The translations under genes were made by a program, and so were the position numbers. This document shows positions 48,996-63,372 of a stretch of 64,000 bases of DNA, in pieces. This DNA comes from Varroa destructor (Eukaryota; Arthropoda; Arachnida; Mesostigmata; Varroidae): the NCBI RefSeq assembly GCF_002443255.2, contig NW_019211454.1, forward strand, positions 12,236,248 to 12,300,247, in the 5' to 3' direction. The notes beneath the pieces were generated by a model. The model was not told the origin of the DNA and did not search any database. It saw only the letters and a list, made by a program, of their open reading frames with translations. The first letter of the stretch is position 1; the number at the start of each line of letters is the position of its first letter.

Positions 48996-50573
48996 AGAAA
49001 ATAAAAAAAACCCTCGTGGTAATTGACCTTATTTCACATTTATCAAAGTAGCCGTAGATACTCAAGTTGTTGCAATAGAGAGCGGACCTAAGCATGCAAC
49101 GCATTTCTAACAAAGATATCCTGATGCAATGTCTACATTTGCAACTTTAACTGCTCAAACTTTTCGCAGAGATAGTTATTTTTAATTAATGTATAAGCCG
49201 TTATCATCAATAATCTTCTCTCATTCGCATGGTAAAATTGCTATTTCGCTGCTGGAGAAGTCTGCAATGCGAAAGTTCATGATATTGCAGAAGGAAATTC
49301 GGGTATAATACTAACATTTGAACTATTTTCACATCAAAAAGTTACCAAGTTTTTGAAGAAAAAAGATGGTAATCTGTGAGACCAATGTATCTGGTAGTAA
49401 AGGTGGATGACAGACTTTAGGATCCTGCAATTCGCCATCGTAGCTCTTCCAGCGTAAGGTTGAGCGTTGCCATACAGCTGGAGCACTTTACCTTTGTTCA
49501 CTCACTCTGGCTGATTAATGCAAAATTTTATCACCGTAATACCTTCCAATTACACTTTAGCCGTAACCGTAGGGTCAGGATTGATGAAAGTGTAGCACAT
49601 AATACCTGCATCAGGCCTTCGCAACTGTTTACCGTGACGTCTTCTCGGTTCAATTACATCCGTCCACTTACGTTATCGTTTGCAATTCTATCTTCGTAGA
49701 GGATCCATCTTTCATCACAATGTAAAAATGGACAATTGTTGTAACGTAACAGCCACAAAAATTAAGTCGTTTTCTTTTCGTTGAAGTCATGCGGCGCCTA
49801 TTCGTTTATTTTTTTTTTGGCTAATTCGTCTGACTCAGGTAAACAACGGTACGATATTTTAGACAGGCCAAACATAAGTGCGGTGCACCAAACGTAAAAA
49901 TAGACGTGTGATACACGTTTACCTTAAGGAAGATAGGTGAACTTTCATCACAGCTTGTTCAGTTTTACAGAAAGTATTTCTCGATACCCATTTTCGAGAT
50001 CCAAATTTTCTTTTCGGAATTTATTTGAACTAACGACTCACGGTGTTTCTAGTAGTAGAACTTTCACCTTATTTCGAAGATTTCGAAGTCGTATTCGAAA
50101 ACAAGTGGAATTATCTGATTTGCCTGGTAAAGACCCGTGTGAGTATATCCGAGTAATCAATTTGAAATTTCTTCACCCCTTGTATATGCTGCATGCGTGT
50201 TTGTGTATCTCTGTTTTTTTACTACCCCTGAGTTACTAGCTCTGTTCCTCCTAACTTTGAGGTTAACAGCTTTACTGACTAAATACACTGGTAACTAATT
50301 TACTCGCTTGTAATGAAATTTTCTATTCCTGATACATTTTGTCGCTGAACTCTCCTATCAACTATACTCAATTACGTGATCTCTTTATTCGACGAAGCCC
50401 TGAAGGACAGAGTTTCGGAACAAGCTATTTGCTATATTGTACACAAATAATTTGTGAGTAGAATTTCAGGGCCCAGCAGTGTCTTATACAACATGCGCCA
50501 GCGGTGTTACTCTGTGATTCTTACCTGGAATTCACGCTTATTCCTTTTTCTATGCAGTTTGTTGGATATGAAT

Positions 50574-50597
50574 AGCAAGCAAGCAAGCAAGCAAGCA
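50574..50597. repeat. (AGCA)6 microsatellite
   Basis: Six perfect tetranucleotide units, an unusually GC-balanced repeat for this AT-rich window. Confidence 0.95.
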
Positions 50598-51741
50598 TAG
50601 AAGAAAATAACAAACGTAAAAAACACCAGCCTAAAGTCTAGAGTCCTTTGCGCTGCACTTTCGAGGTTTGTGAATCAGGCCAACACGTTCCTGCGGTTTT
50701 GTACTTCTTCCTCAAACGCTCAAGTGATAAGTCTCACTAGTTCGTAAATTTTGTGCACCTGTATTTTAATACAATTATGACCCAGTACCGGAAAACGCAA
50801 AACGCTGAAAACCCACCAAAAATGGATTAACTATTTAGGAACGAGTTCAAAAAAGGCAACAACCTATTGTATTTTAGACCTGAACTAACTCTATAGCATT
50901 ATAACGTAGTGTTATAGGAACGGTATTAAGATACCCCTGTCATAAATGTGGTGCAAAGTTAAATTTGCTCTTTATTACGATCATTTGTGTATCTCCTCTT
51001 ACTTGAATCAATGTAAAATTAGTTTTATTCAACTGTTTACTTTGCATGCGTATAAATGATCTACAAAAATACATTGTTTTCCATTTCACTTTTGGGCATG
51101 ATCAGAAGCCTTAGTCTTCAGTCATCGGACACAAACTCTGTGTGGCACGCTGTTTTTATGACCACAATATGTCTAAATTGCTCTATAATCCATAAATTTG
51201 CCAGATGAAATAGGAAATGCCGTCTGATGTCATCCTTTTGCAAATAGCAAACGCATGAACTCGTTGCATTATTAGTAGTGACTTACTGTGATATTAAGGA
51301 TGTATATAATTAAAAAAAAAAAAACAAACTTGCCTCTAATATTCGGTATAGCTCTATTTAATTTACTTACAGTTCGCCGGGTTTGCAGATGCTCAAGTAA
51401 CAGTATTCGTTGAGATGCAACTCTTCTTACAACAACGAACATGCCACACGTTACAATACCGCTATTGAGCAACTCTTTACTCCTGTTGAGAGGCACAGTG
51501 TATAAGCAAGACCTGACTTTCGGGAGCACTAGTGTAGAAGTCGTTTTCTGCTTGTGTCCCGTTCTTGCCTTGCATGTCACACTGTTGGTCGTCGAGCAGG
51601 ACTCCGCCAGCTGAAACAGTACATGGTCCTGAAGTATCACTAGTACAAGAAAGTTTCCTTGGAGGAAAGGTCTACACGATGTATCTTTGTGTCAAACCAC
51701 CTCAATGCAGCCACTGATAGTATGGCAGCTGACGCCGTTTA

Positions 51742-51755
51742 CCCCCCCCCCCCCC
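51742..51755. repeat. Poly(C)14 tract
   Basis: Fourteen consecutive C. Long C/G homopolymers are rare in AT-rich DNA, and this is the only one of this length here. It could form triplex or quadruplex-type structures and is a likely site of length error. Confidence 0.95.
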
Positions 51756-54241
51756 GTCAGGAAGCCTATTCTGAGTGATTGCAAAAGCTTAGACTGAGCT
51801 AGAAACAAGAGTCTGTTCTTACGGAAAAGGAGTAGAGTATTACTAGCGTATTGTTGGATGGCCGTTTTTAATGGTGCAACTCCTATTTCCTGAGCCTTGC
51901 TCGAGTTCGTTAAGGGAAAAAACCCAGAAATGGGCGTACTTCGTAGGATATTGATTGCAACAGGCTAAAACCAATTGTCTTCTTGATAGTGATCTGTTCT
52001 GAGAAATTAGCTTTTATCTAGGGTCGTTCTCGGTGCAGCTATCTGCGTATCTGTGCGTGTTAAGTACAGACTTTAAGGTAGCATAAAAAGGGCTATAGTA
52101 AAGACATTATTATAAGTTAGCGGAGAATTTCTACCGTTTACTCTTATTGTTTGTACTTCTGTTACTTTCGTGCCTAGTACTAGTACCACTACATAATATA
52201 TGATATACCGTCCTTTGGCTCTAGATATTTTCGTGCCCGCCGAAGAAGATATACTATAATAACAAGTGGGTGAGACAATGCGGGAATGTTGGTAACAAGT
52301 TATTAAAGTTCTCGGGGCCGCCAACCAAGCTAATAGACGAAACACGACCAGATTAAGACGAACATAGCAGAAAGATCAGTAACAACTAGCGATAATCCGC
52401 CGTATATGCCAGAAGTGGTAGCAACATAGTGGAAATCGGGTTACCTTGAGTGTGGTTCAAGTAAAGGCCACGAAGTGCCAGTGGAATTCAGTATGTAAAT
52501 AAGAGCCGCCTACAAAAACACACAGGTAATATCACGCGGAGTTCAGAAAAAGGGGGCTAGAAGCGTTAATCACCGTGTTATGCCAGTTTGCTAAGAGCAT
52601 AGGCGGTCATTTGTCAGAAACAATAACAGTCGTTGGTGTCTTTGGTTCCCAGGGTACCTATAGAGTTACTTGTGTAATAGTTAAAAAAAAAAAAAAGGAA
52701 GGACAAAAGAAGGGTCATATGGAAGTAGGGGTAATGCAATATACGTATTAAAAGGACATTTATCAGCCAGAGCGTGAATGTACTCGTCGCAAACAGAGAA
52801 GCCATTAACACTGTCTACTAAGGGGGAGACTGAAACGCCATCACAACAATAGCGGAGCAAGGAGGTGCAATACAAATTTGCCGGAAGAGGACAAGAGGTC
52901 AGATATAATTGCTGTCAAACAAGATAATTTATATAATTGTAACAGAATCTTATGTTCTAAAACAAAGAAAAGTTGTTTGCTCTAGGATAGTTTTTTTTTT
53001 TTTTTATATAGAGCCCCAGAGCTCCCGCGTTATTCTACATGTATATTGGTACCACTTTGTCCATATTATTAAAAATAAGTTTGCGTTATAAGAGGTTTTA
53101 GAAGGAAAAAACTGTTACGACATTTTATAACATGAAAACATTTATTTAAGACAAAGAAAATGAGATGATCAACGAATCAAAATGAATTAAAAGATAATTA
53201 TGATATTCAAAGAGTGACTGAAAAGAATGAATATTTGCAACTGGAAAGAGAAGTGTGACGCGTAAAACACCAGGGCAGGCAATGAGTAATGCAGAACTCG
53301 TTGAAAAAAAACAACAAGATATTGAAATCGTAACCTTTGATCAATTGTATCATTAAAAAGCAATGGAGAAATAACCAGAACCTGATTGCAGTGCCTAGAT
53401 ACACAAGTGTTTGACACTCAAAAACGCCTTTAATAAACATTTGTATTATTTTTTTCGTGAAATCACAGTGCTATTGGTTATATATGAACAATTATATAAA
53501 TGGGCAATTTTATTTTATTATATGAATAGGTAATCTTCTCAAAAATCTAAATGAAAAATTAGAAAAACCAATCTTTTTGTGACAACGGCTGACGGTAACT
53601 GATACAGGAGTGTTTGACAATTGTTGTGGAAGGGCCAGACTAATACAGTTAGTAGAATATCTGCGCCAAGGTATCTCATATTTGAAACATGTAACGTAGT
53701 TATTGTTATATATAAGATATTATGTTATTATAATTACTGAGATCGGGTTCAACAGTTTGCGAGCAAGAGTCGAACGAGCCCAAACTTTGATCTGCAGGTT
53801 TGGAAGCTCCTTAAGGTGGTTGAATTGAGCCATGATAACATTCGCGGATCTCTTTGCCTTTATCGGAAAAGTCCAATTAGTCAGGCTGTAGTGCGACTAT
53901 CGAACTTCAACCTTATCGTATATGCAGCCAAATACACCGGGACAAACCGTCCCTTAAGAGAATCTCAATAAACGGTTTTATTTGGGAGAGGATTTATGTT
54001 CTGACCATTTATATCTAGCTATTCAAACTGATGCTTATTCTTTCGATTATTTTTATATAATTAGTTTTAGATAGTTTCAATCATTAGATGTATTGTGATT
54101 TCTTGTAGTAGATACTAAGAGAGAGATATACACAAGTGACTATGAGATGCTTTATATTAGGATGAGCGCTTCGCAGTACGTGGGTCTCACGACATTCTAC
54201 ATAATACATTGTGTTTTCATATGCCAGACATTACGTGCGTC

Positions 54242-54290
54242 TGCACGGTATGTACTGGACTATGACTCAGATGCCATGCGGTACCGTGCA
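54242..54290. repeat. 9-bp inverted repeat over a 31-nt loop
   Basis: TGCACGGTA (54242-54250) is the exact reverse complement of TACCGTGCA (54282-54290). A third partial copy, CCGTGCC, follows at about 54294. Confidence 0.6.
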
Positions 54291-56317
54291 TCGCCGTGCC
54301 TTCGCTAAGCAGTCTGTCTAGCCAGATGCATATATTTTAAATGATTATCTTCATATGGTCATATAGTAGAATCGTATTTTCGTTTTTCCTACATCTAACC
54401 AATATAACATGCATATAATAGACAAACGTATACGCTCTTAGAAAAAAAAACTCATGTGAAGATCGTGCGGCGTTAGTGTGGTCAGCCCTGAATGCCAATG
54501 TTCAATGACTTGCGGGTTCAAGCACGTCATGCGTTCACTTCATAGATGGTATACAAGTACAACAAAATATTGATACAAAAATGTATTTGAAATCAAGATA
54601 CAATTCGATCCCAACTCTCCTTCGAGGAAACAGCTCGAGCCCCTCTAACTACAAATAATGTCCAGCGATATAATGACACGACCCTGTTAGATTGGTACAA
54701 AGCTGTGAGAAAAAATGGGTGTCGGTTTCCGAAAAGTTAATCCGTATCCGACTTCGTCAAATTTCGACGTCAACATGCTCTATAAAAAAAAAAAAGTATA
54801 ATTGATTTTGGGTAGATATAGTAATACGAGAAAGTGTGTGTCGAAGTTACATTTTAACATATCCGTCTAACCTTTAATTGGGATCGATCTACCACATCAG
54901 TGAACAAAAAGCAAACAAAGTATCTGTGCCCAGAAGGCTGTCATGATAGACAAAAAAAGAAACAGAAAAGACTCTTCAAAGGATAGTAAATTGAATTAGA
55001 TTGTTCCTTAGGGAGTGGGGTAGTTAGCTTTCCGAATGGGGTAGCAAGAAACAAGTGGAAACTAAGTAAAAAAGAGCGAAAAAATGCTAGGAAGCACTTG
55101 TCATTGTCGTGGGACCACTGGGCTGGGTGAGTACAGTCTAGATAGAAAGGTCTAAGGCGTCTCTACCGAACTCACAAAGGACAAAAGAAAAAACTTATTC
55201 TCCGTACGCAAAATAAGCACTGTTTCTTGGTTGCCCGACAAATCGTTGCCTTGACTTCCATTTACGTTTGGCTGCGGCCTTAACACGGCAGGACTACTTT
55301 CTTTTGTCTGTAGTTGACCCCGCAGTACATACGACTACGAGGCGAGGAATTCTTACTGAAGCCAGTCCATAACACAATTTTGTGGTAACCCAGACTCCGT
55401 AAAAGGTTCCGATATTCTGAGCAGGAGTTGGCTAGCGTAATTTCTATAGACTCCTTCTCGTTCTCTCCTCTCAACTAGAATCAGTTGTGAACTACGCTGT
55501 ACTATGAAAGGGTAATCACAAAAGATAGAAAAAAACTGGCGTCGTAGTAGCTAGCGTAAGAATACCACCAAAATTCGAGTATGAAAAGCATGTTTTCTCT
55601 GACAGCAAGCTATATAAATCAGGGATCACATTTTATATTTATAGCCTGGACAGAGTACAACCTGTCGTTTTTTTCAAGAAGGTTAGGATTTTACAATTTA
55701 TATACGACCCGATACAACAAAAACAAGGCGTTTTCGTGTAAGGGAAACGTGGAGCGCAGCCCTGATGGTTGAATCTAGTCCGTTGAGACCGCTACCCATT
55801 AAATCTCAATTTCTCTTTCATGCTTCACTCGTAACCAAGTCGGATCTTCTTTCGATAGCATTATGGATTGGCAAAAGAGAGTGGTATGTGCCATCGGATT
55901 AACAGGGGGGGATCACCTCGGTATAGTTGCCCACCAGACTATATAGGTTAGATCCCTGGCAGCGGGAGTTGGAAGACGTTCACCTTGATTACGTACCCGG
56001 CATATTAGCATGATCTTTCTCTTTTGAGATTCTGCTCAGTCCGACTTTCAGAAGTCAATTTTTTTCTGTAAGGAACACTTTGTCCGGCCTATTTCCGCTT
56101 GCGCCGGCACCCTCAAAATGTGCATATGTAGCTCACACAGCCCCTTAGCCCCCTGTCAAAGCTTTACCTTGATCTTGTTATACAAACGTTGATATGCTTA
56201 TGTCCAACAAAGCAAGTGGGATCTAAAATATCACTGAAAAACTTAAGAAATACACTTTAAATCCCAATAGAATTTAAATTCCTACAAAAGTAATGCGAAG
56301 GCGTTTGCGAAGCTAGA

Positions 56318-56336
56318 AAGAAGTTTACAACTTCTT
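56318..56336. repeat. 8-bp hairpin with 3-nt loop
   Basis: AAGAAGTT (56318-56325) pairs with AACTTCTT (56329-56336) around TAC. Confidence 0.6.
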
Positions 56337-59300
56337 CTTAAATATGTAAGCTTCATACTACCACAGGGAAAATATTTTTTTCTCCTTTTTTACTCTTATT
56401 CACAAAAACGATGTGCGTTAATGCTACCCCTCATTAAAAAGCGTTTGTACCAATCGAAGCAGTTTTCCCATATTTCAGTTTACAATCAAAACTATTCCCT
56501 ACTACTTGTGACGATTTCTGAAAAAAATTATACAATGCGAGCACGACAACTAAACAAGAAGGGGCAATTTATCAATGTTACCCCAACAAGATAATTCGAA
56601 AATCGTCGCTAACGGGTGTTCAAGAAAAGTGCCATAGGACACCATATGAAAAGTTTGCCCCATACATGGTTAAACATCTCAGGAGAAGACGTGGTATAAG
56701 ATTAAAAAGTACGTTAAGTAACTCTAATTCCCAATATATAAGTATTACACAGGCCGCAAAGTGCTCCAATACACTGATAGTGGTCGCATGATATTAGCTC
56801 ATTGGAAACCACGGCAAAATGCCAACATCAAGAATTTCGCAGACACATGGGAGTGGAAGGCGCTAACTGAGTATTGATTTTGGCTAATAGTTACACAAAA
56901 TAATAATACGATTAAATCTAAAATAGAACAAAAAATCTAATATTGCTTTCTGATTCGGTCTTTGGCTCGATCTTTTCGAAGCGAAAAAAAAAAAAATAGT
57001 CAGCACGAGGGGCGAGCGATAACCACAGATCAGTAGGAACTAACTAGACACAACAAAATTCTCGAAAATAAATGTTTTTTTTTTACTTTTCGTGGAAGAC
57101 AAATTGTCTGACACCGCTCTTCCGTCCCAGCTCACACAGGCGCCATTTGTCCAAAAATAAATTGATAGAACGGCCCGCAGCCACCTGGGCAACGACGTTC
57201 GCATAGAGATGTCTAACCTCTCTCTTCTCTACGCTAAGCTGACCACAAAAATAGAAAGTAGCTGAACCTGGCCGCGTACGTCAAGCAGATGTCTTCTGCC
57301 CTAGAAAACCATGGCAATTGAGCTATGGAGCGTTTTTTGCTACTGTCCATCTTCTATCTATCTTCCATGAACTCTCATAAAGGAGACAAAGTTTCGACTT
57401 TTGGATTCGATAAGGATCGACAGATCGAAGGGGTAGCTAATGTCCATTGAATGATCGATAATGCGACCTTTCAGTGGGACACACAAATGTAATTGGTAAA
57501 ACGAAAGCAAACAAATAACGAATGTTATTTTTACTAACCTGTTTTATCAGGTAAAAGGAATGGTCTCCAATTATTGTAACTGTATAAAGAGCAATATAAT
57601 TTTTTTTGCGATTTTTGCTAATTTATCTTAGCAGATCTTACGATATTTAGAAAAAGCATATTTAAAAACAAAAAAAAAATAGTTTGTGTTAAGTGCTTAA
57701 TAAAAAGCTTACTACAAATAATTATATAGACAAAAATCGGCTGAATTGGTTCTGGTTCGCAGCATACGAAGTGCTGATCTGTATAAGAATTTAGTGTACT
57801 TTATCATTGTTTTACAATTACACGTACAAACTTTTAGTGCTTTAGGCGAAACGTAAATATGATATTGTTGCATCCTTAACACGTCACTGTATGCATACCT
57901 GCTTGTAGAGTTTTTATGCAATATTATATTATTTACTTTATTTATTTAGCACGTAAACTAGCCGTAAGAGATCATATTCGCTTTACCGGAGATTCTCAAT
58001 TGACAACGCGTGCACGAGGTCGTTTATAAATAGCAGAAGAATTATATATTCATGGGCGGATCGCATCAAATGCTCGTAAAGAATCAGAAATCCATAAGCC
58101 CTTTACGCGAATGAGCCTGCCACAAAGGCATATTTTTTCTTTGTTCACTCTTGGACACCCACATCTCCGAGCCTGCGGATATTACCTTCTAACGTTACTC
58201 TACTCTAGACATACCTCGTACATGCACACCGTTCATCGAACAAGAATAGCTGGTTCCAAAAAGAACATGGACCAATGCGAATAGGGACTATGGTAATAAA
58301 TTATTTTCGACAGACAGGACTAAACTCAGTATGAACATAGAGCTGAGGGATGTAAAAGGCGCGATACACACATGTTTTTTCATCCTTTGATGTTGTGTGC
58401 CTAGTTTCAAGAGCTCTCTGTGCTTTTACCCCTAACTTACAGATTTCTGTCTATTTGGCGGCCATCTGCTACATCTTTAGCCTCCTTCAGCCTCTTATGA
58501 GAAAAACGATTGTTCCTGATTAGATAGCCTAAAAATTCTGATCTAATAGTGCGACCCCGAAGGTTAGCTAGAGCTACTAAAAGCTCGTATCGAGGTTCAC
58601 AGGATAACAAACAAAGTTGCCTTGATGACTGTTTATCACCTAAGTAGGCCAAAGATGACAGCAATGTGCATTTCTCTCACTATTCGCTAATGAGTCTTCG
58701 TTTAGCTGCAGCAAGGACACAGTCATTGATCATCCAGCCCCCGGGTCCTATCCTGGAAGATCTATCATGATTACAGACCATAAAAATAGCCACAGTTTCT
58801 TCCTGTTCTTTACAAACAAGCATGGAACGCCTTTTTCCGAAAGTACAATATTGAAATAACGTAAAATATGATGAGGAATTCAGTCTCCTAATGGCATAAA
58901 CAATGAAAGCAATGTCATGTTAGCTTGACCTTAGATACGAAAAAAATTCTAATATTAATAATAATATTAACGGAACTTCCATAAGGTGTATTTCCTAATT
59001 TTTTGCTATTCAATAATTTGTAATCAATGACTGGATTTCATCGGGACCATCTGCCATCAATTGAAGCTGTGGTGTGTGTCATATACCCAAAATACTTTTT
59101 TTTTTTTTATCTTTTTAACCTAAAAACATTTGAGGTTCTTCAGGCACGCCGTACTCAATTCAATTTAATGCCCTCATTGTTTACATGACTCCATTCATGC
59201 TAAAACTATAGGTAGACTATATAAACCTGAAAAATGAAAACCTGTACGGAAAAAAAGCCAAAGTTTTTCAGTGAGGACTTTACAAAAATATCCGATATGA

Positions 59301-60528
59301 AGAACTTATCAGTCTGATAGATATCGCCAATTTAGATGTAAGCTATGTTCATACAGACTTAGAATAACTGGCCCTAGTTACTCTTTGAAATATTATTGGA
59401 CTGTACGGTTTTTCAAAACACATCTTGGTCTACTGCAAAGGCAAAATGTAATTTTTAAGCTTTACGATAGGGATGTATTACATACATTTATTCAATGATG
59501 CAACGTTATGTAAAGTTTCCGCATAGAATAGCTCCTATTTTACTGTTCCGTCATCTCGATTTATAAAAACGGGTATCTCCTTTGTAAGTTGACCTAACAA
59601 ACTATGCCTATTTTGCTACTCAGCTTTGCCTGTTAAACTCAGGGACGTGTGAGATGATCTAGGATATACAATGCCACCGGGGGATACTACAACCATGTGA
59701 CCTATAAAGGCTACCACGGTTAGTTTTACAAAAAAAGCAAAATTATTTTGAGCACAGTCCGATCAAACTATTGCCTGTTTACGGTACACGCATGACATTG
59801 AAGAGCCAAAGTTAGCAGATAGGCCTACTAAATATAGTAGTATTATGCTCAGTATTGTTATCGTTATTTGTCCGTAGCAGCTATCAAAAGGCTTGTAAAC
59901 TTGCTTCTCTTGTTTTTGCTTATTTACAAAAACAGACCATTCTGGTTCCGTGGCTGATGAGAAAAGTTGGACGAATATGAGAGATCGTTGTCAGGAAAGG
60001 AGCTGGCTCATCTACCGGAACGTGCCTGCCCTTGCAATACACATAGATAGGAGAAACTGCACTTTATACTTCAACTCTTCTCGATATCTTCTTTAGACCC
60101 TCTCTTTTTATGCGATTTCGTCTGCTCAGTTTTCACTCTCTCATCCAGTCGCTATATGGTCTAGGCGACTATGAACGAGGTCGTGCAAAACATAACCACC
60201 TAATATGCGCTTTCACTAAACGACGGCGCACCATGAATTCAAAAACAAACACATCAAAGTGACGTAAGCCATTTCAGTAAAAGACCGCAAGGTCTATTCC
60301 TCCTCTGTAACACGTAAGAAATGATGTTTGTTGTGATGCTTTACCTATGGTGTCGGTAGCATGTAATGAAGGGTACGCAACATTGGTACGAAAAAGGCCA
60401 ACTCGAACATCCGAAAGTGGTCGGGAAAAAGTAGAGTACATCAAGTTTCGTTAGTGAAACTTATTTATCTCCTAGTTTTGTTGTTAGAATAGTAGGTGGC
60501 CTTCGAACGTGGCGTGACGAAATATCAG

Positions 60529-60553
60529 TTCGGTCGTTTTAACGCCGACCGAA
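60529..60553. repeat. 8-bp hairpin
   Basis: TTCGGTCG (60529-60536) pairs with CGACCGAA (60546-60553) over a 9-nt loop. Confidence 0.6.
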
Positions 60554-60920
60554 TAATCGTCAGCGTGACTCAAGGCAGTATTCAACGCGGAGCCACCAAG
60601 AAGAATAAAACCATCGTCTGAATATGTAACTAAAGTCTACAATACACGCAAGCTGCCTGAAATTATCAACCCCAACCCGCTCATTCATCGCGAGTCCCTT
60701 TTGCTTTTACTGGCATGAAGACGTATTGATTTTTTGTTTCTGTCCAAAGTCTCTATTCGGCGTAATAAAACGTTCTATTTTGACAACATTTGGTGGAAGC
60801 TATAATCTCTACTTTACTCAGAAAAATAGGCAACCTCGAAACGATAGGGACCTGTGAAGATATTCTGGTTCAACTTTGAAAGCTCTGCTGTAGCGCAAAT
60901 TCACGAGTCTACTCAATGAC

Positions 60921-60934
60921 TGTTAGGCCTAACA
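60921..60934. repeat. 14-bp perfect palindrome
   Basis: TGTTAGGCCTAACA is self-complementary. This length is individually expected by chance a few times in the window. Confidence 0.7.
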
Positions 60935-61051
60935 ATCGGCTTGAGTAAAAACGACTGTCCTGAAAAATTAAGCATAATGACAGGAGGAAAGATGATCGTG
61001 CTAATAAACCCGCTAAAATTCAATGAATAATATCGCTATTGTTATCTAAGG

Positions 61052-61080
61052 CCCGAGCTCGGGTACGCGCGCGCGCGCGT
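61052..61080. repeat. 12-bp GC palindrome joined to a (CG)7 tract
   Basis: CCCGAGCTCGGG (61052-61063) is a perfect palindrome. It runs directly into TACGCGCGCGCGCGCGT (61064-61080), an alternating purine-pyrimidine tract with seven CG units that is prone to Z-DNA. Such a run is striking in DNA of this composition. Confidence 0.92.
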
Positions 61081-61588
61081 TCTGGTGGTATGTAATCTTC
61101 ATTGAGTCTCCGTAAATGCAATAACGCCGAAAAACGAATCACAATAGCCAATAAAATATACGAACATAATGTATTAGTTAAATCAGACTCTAAATCTAGC
61201 GTACCTCTTTACTAGTTGTTTTAAATGCCGTCGATAAGAACTATTTGTCTAGACCTTACGCAAAATACTAGATTGCCCAACTGCACAAAAGAAAGCTTTA
61301 TCTAACTTCTTGAGTCCTTGCCTTGCTACGTTCACGTTTTCTGTGTAACGACCAATAGCGATATGCTGACAGGAACCTAAACGCCAGAAGAACTAATTAA
61401 AGGATCCGTCCCTTACTTAGCTGTAAACGTTTTGCAACAGTAAAATGACACGATAAGCTCACCGAATTGGTCTAAGATGTGGAGTTCCAAAGGTCTTGAG
61501 GAACACGTGGCCCAGAAAAGCGCTATCACTCTTGTTGGTTCGTGTTAAACTAAGCAGAGGAATGATAAATGAGAAGGCGGTAGTTTTG

Positions 61589-61627
61589 CGGACTCACGCA
61601 ACGTGAGCCGATCCGTCGTCCACGGAT
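61589..61627. repeat. Two adjacent small hairpins
   Basis: Hairpin A: CGG-(A)-CTCACG pairs with CGTGAGCCG (61589-61610; nine pairs, one bulge, 3-nt loop CAA). Hairpin B starts at the next base: ATCCGT (61611-61616) pairs with ACGGAT (61622-61627). Confidence 0.6.
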
Positions 61628-63356
61628 TAGATCCTTTTGGTAGCTTACTTAGGATAGGAACGCGTCTGGCGTGCCATCAACCTCTTTCCCCTCGGAAAGT
61701 AGGAGAACTGCCTGAATTTACTATATATTTCCTTTTAGCTAGGCTATGACTTCCAATGCCTACATTCCAGTAGTGTTCCCAAAGGGCTACTTGATTATAC
61801 TAGCTATCCCTAAAAATGTCAAAGAATAGGAATTGTCAGGGGCGCGCCCTTTGAGGGAATTTAAAGGCAAGACCTACTTCAGACTGTGATTCCAGACCTA
61901 ACTTTCGCAGTAGCGTTTAAAATAGCCAAGAGCGAAGAGCAATAAGACACTCCAGGCGGAGGACATAAGAACTAGCCAAAGTTTGAGTGTTATTTTTTTT
62001 ATTAAAATATCGTATTTTTTAGGGAAATATCAGATAGGGTTGTATTATATGATGTTTACGAATTGATTTTGAAAAAAAATAGCTCATCAGGTTTCTAGAA
62101 ACACAGAACTTTTTTGAACACATCGAACACGCTAAGCACTCTAGGAGGATTTTAAACCAGGTAACGCTAAGCGGGGAGTAAAATTCACGGATAAATCAAA
62201 CATATAGCTAAACTCAGCATGTATGCGCATGTATATGTATAATTCTACAACATCGTTCACTTCTAGGAGACATTACTCAAGAACTGCCGAATAGAGTTGA
62301 TTCCACAATCCACGCTTCTATCTCTACGGAAACCCAGAACCATGTACCAGTAAATATGGAGCAAAGCCCAAGGGAACCTAGTGAATTATAAAAAGGTCTT
62401 TACGGTGGCACTCGTTTCAAGCCCAAAAGTAGGTGTTACTGTATAAGTGAGTCAGAACATAACCATCAACGTAATGGTTGAATGTCTAAATTAAAAACAT
62501 TTCCTTTAGAAAAAGACATACTTGAAACGTTCAAGGAGCTAGCGGTTATTAGAATAGCATTTATCCATTTGGTCCAAATAGAAAGTTTCCATGAAGTTTA
62601 TGATTTAGATAAACATTTTGAAAATTCTTCAAAAACACTCAAGCACAAATAAATACTTGGCTTTAGTCCTAAATATGTCGTCTTGTGTGTGTTTACATCG
62701 AGTCTATAGCTGATATATAATGCTGTTTACTCAGTGATTTCTGTGATACAGATAAACTTCGATAGATGCATTTTGGTTTTTTTTTATATCATAACTGTCT
62801 AATTATGTTCAATAAGCTCCTGCATGCACTCATTTTTATATCTTTTGATTCATTTAAACAACCTAAATTATTTGAGTTTTATGTGCGGATTCACCATTTG
62901 ATTGATCTATAATGATTACTCAATTTTTAACTAAACTTACATTCTACTTTCAGGCTCCCATTGATCTATAGTTGAAAAACTGTCTATTAGATCTTGGATC
63001 GGGAAACTGCGATAACTCTCCTTGTAGCTCGGCAGTACTTTATGCCTTGTTAAAATGGCATGTTCACCATTGATTGCATATAGAAGAAGAAAGAGAGAAG
63101 AAAATACAGTTGTTTTAGGACGAAAAAAACTAAGTGAAACATTAATAAGGATAATTACAATTTTTCAAATCAGGCACTACTAGCACTACCTAAGCCGCGC
63201 GCACCTAAATCGCAAGAAAGTTACCTTTTTAGATAGAAAAATAACACAATATAACAAACAAATTCCTGTTTACCCACTAAAAATGGCTATGGACAAACGG
63301 ATTCTAACAGCGACTAAAACTGGCGAAACAAAAAAATTTTCATTTAGTATTTTGTC

Positions 63357-63372
63357 TATATATATATATATA
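63357..63372. repeat. (TA)8 microsatellite
   Basis: Sixteen bases of perfect TA. Confidence 0.93.

Noticed and set aside
51272..51640. 122-codon minus-strand open frame
   Set aside because: It crosses a homopolymer that gives an artificial Phe run, has no domain-like pattern, and its length is within chance.
54460..54540. GGGTTCAAGC resembling a tRNA B box
   Set aside because: The flanking bases do not form a T stem or an acceptor stem.
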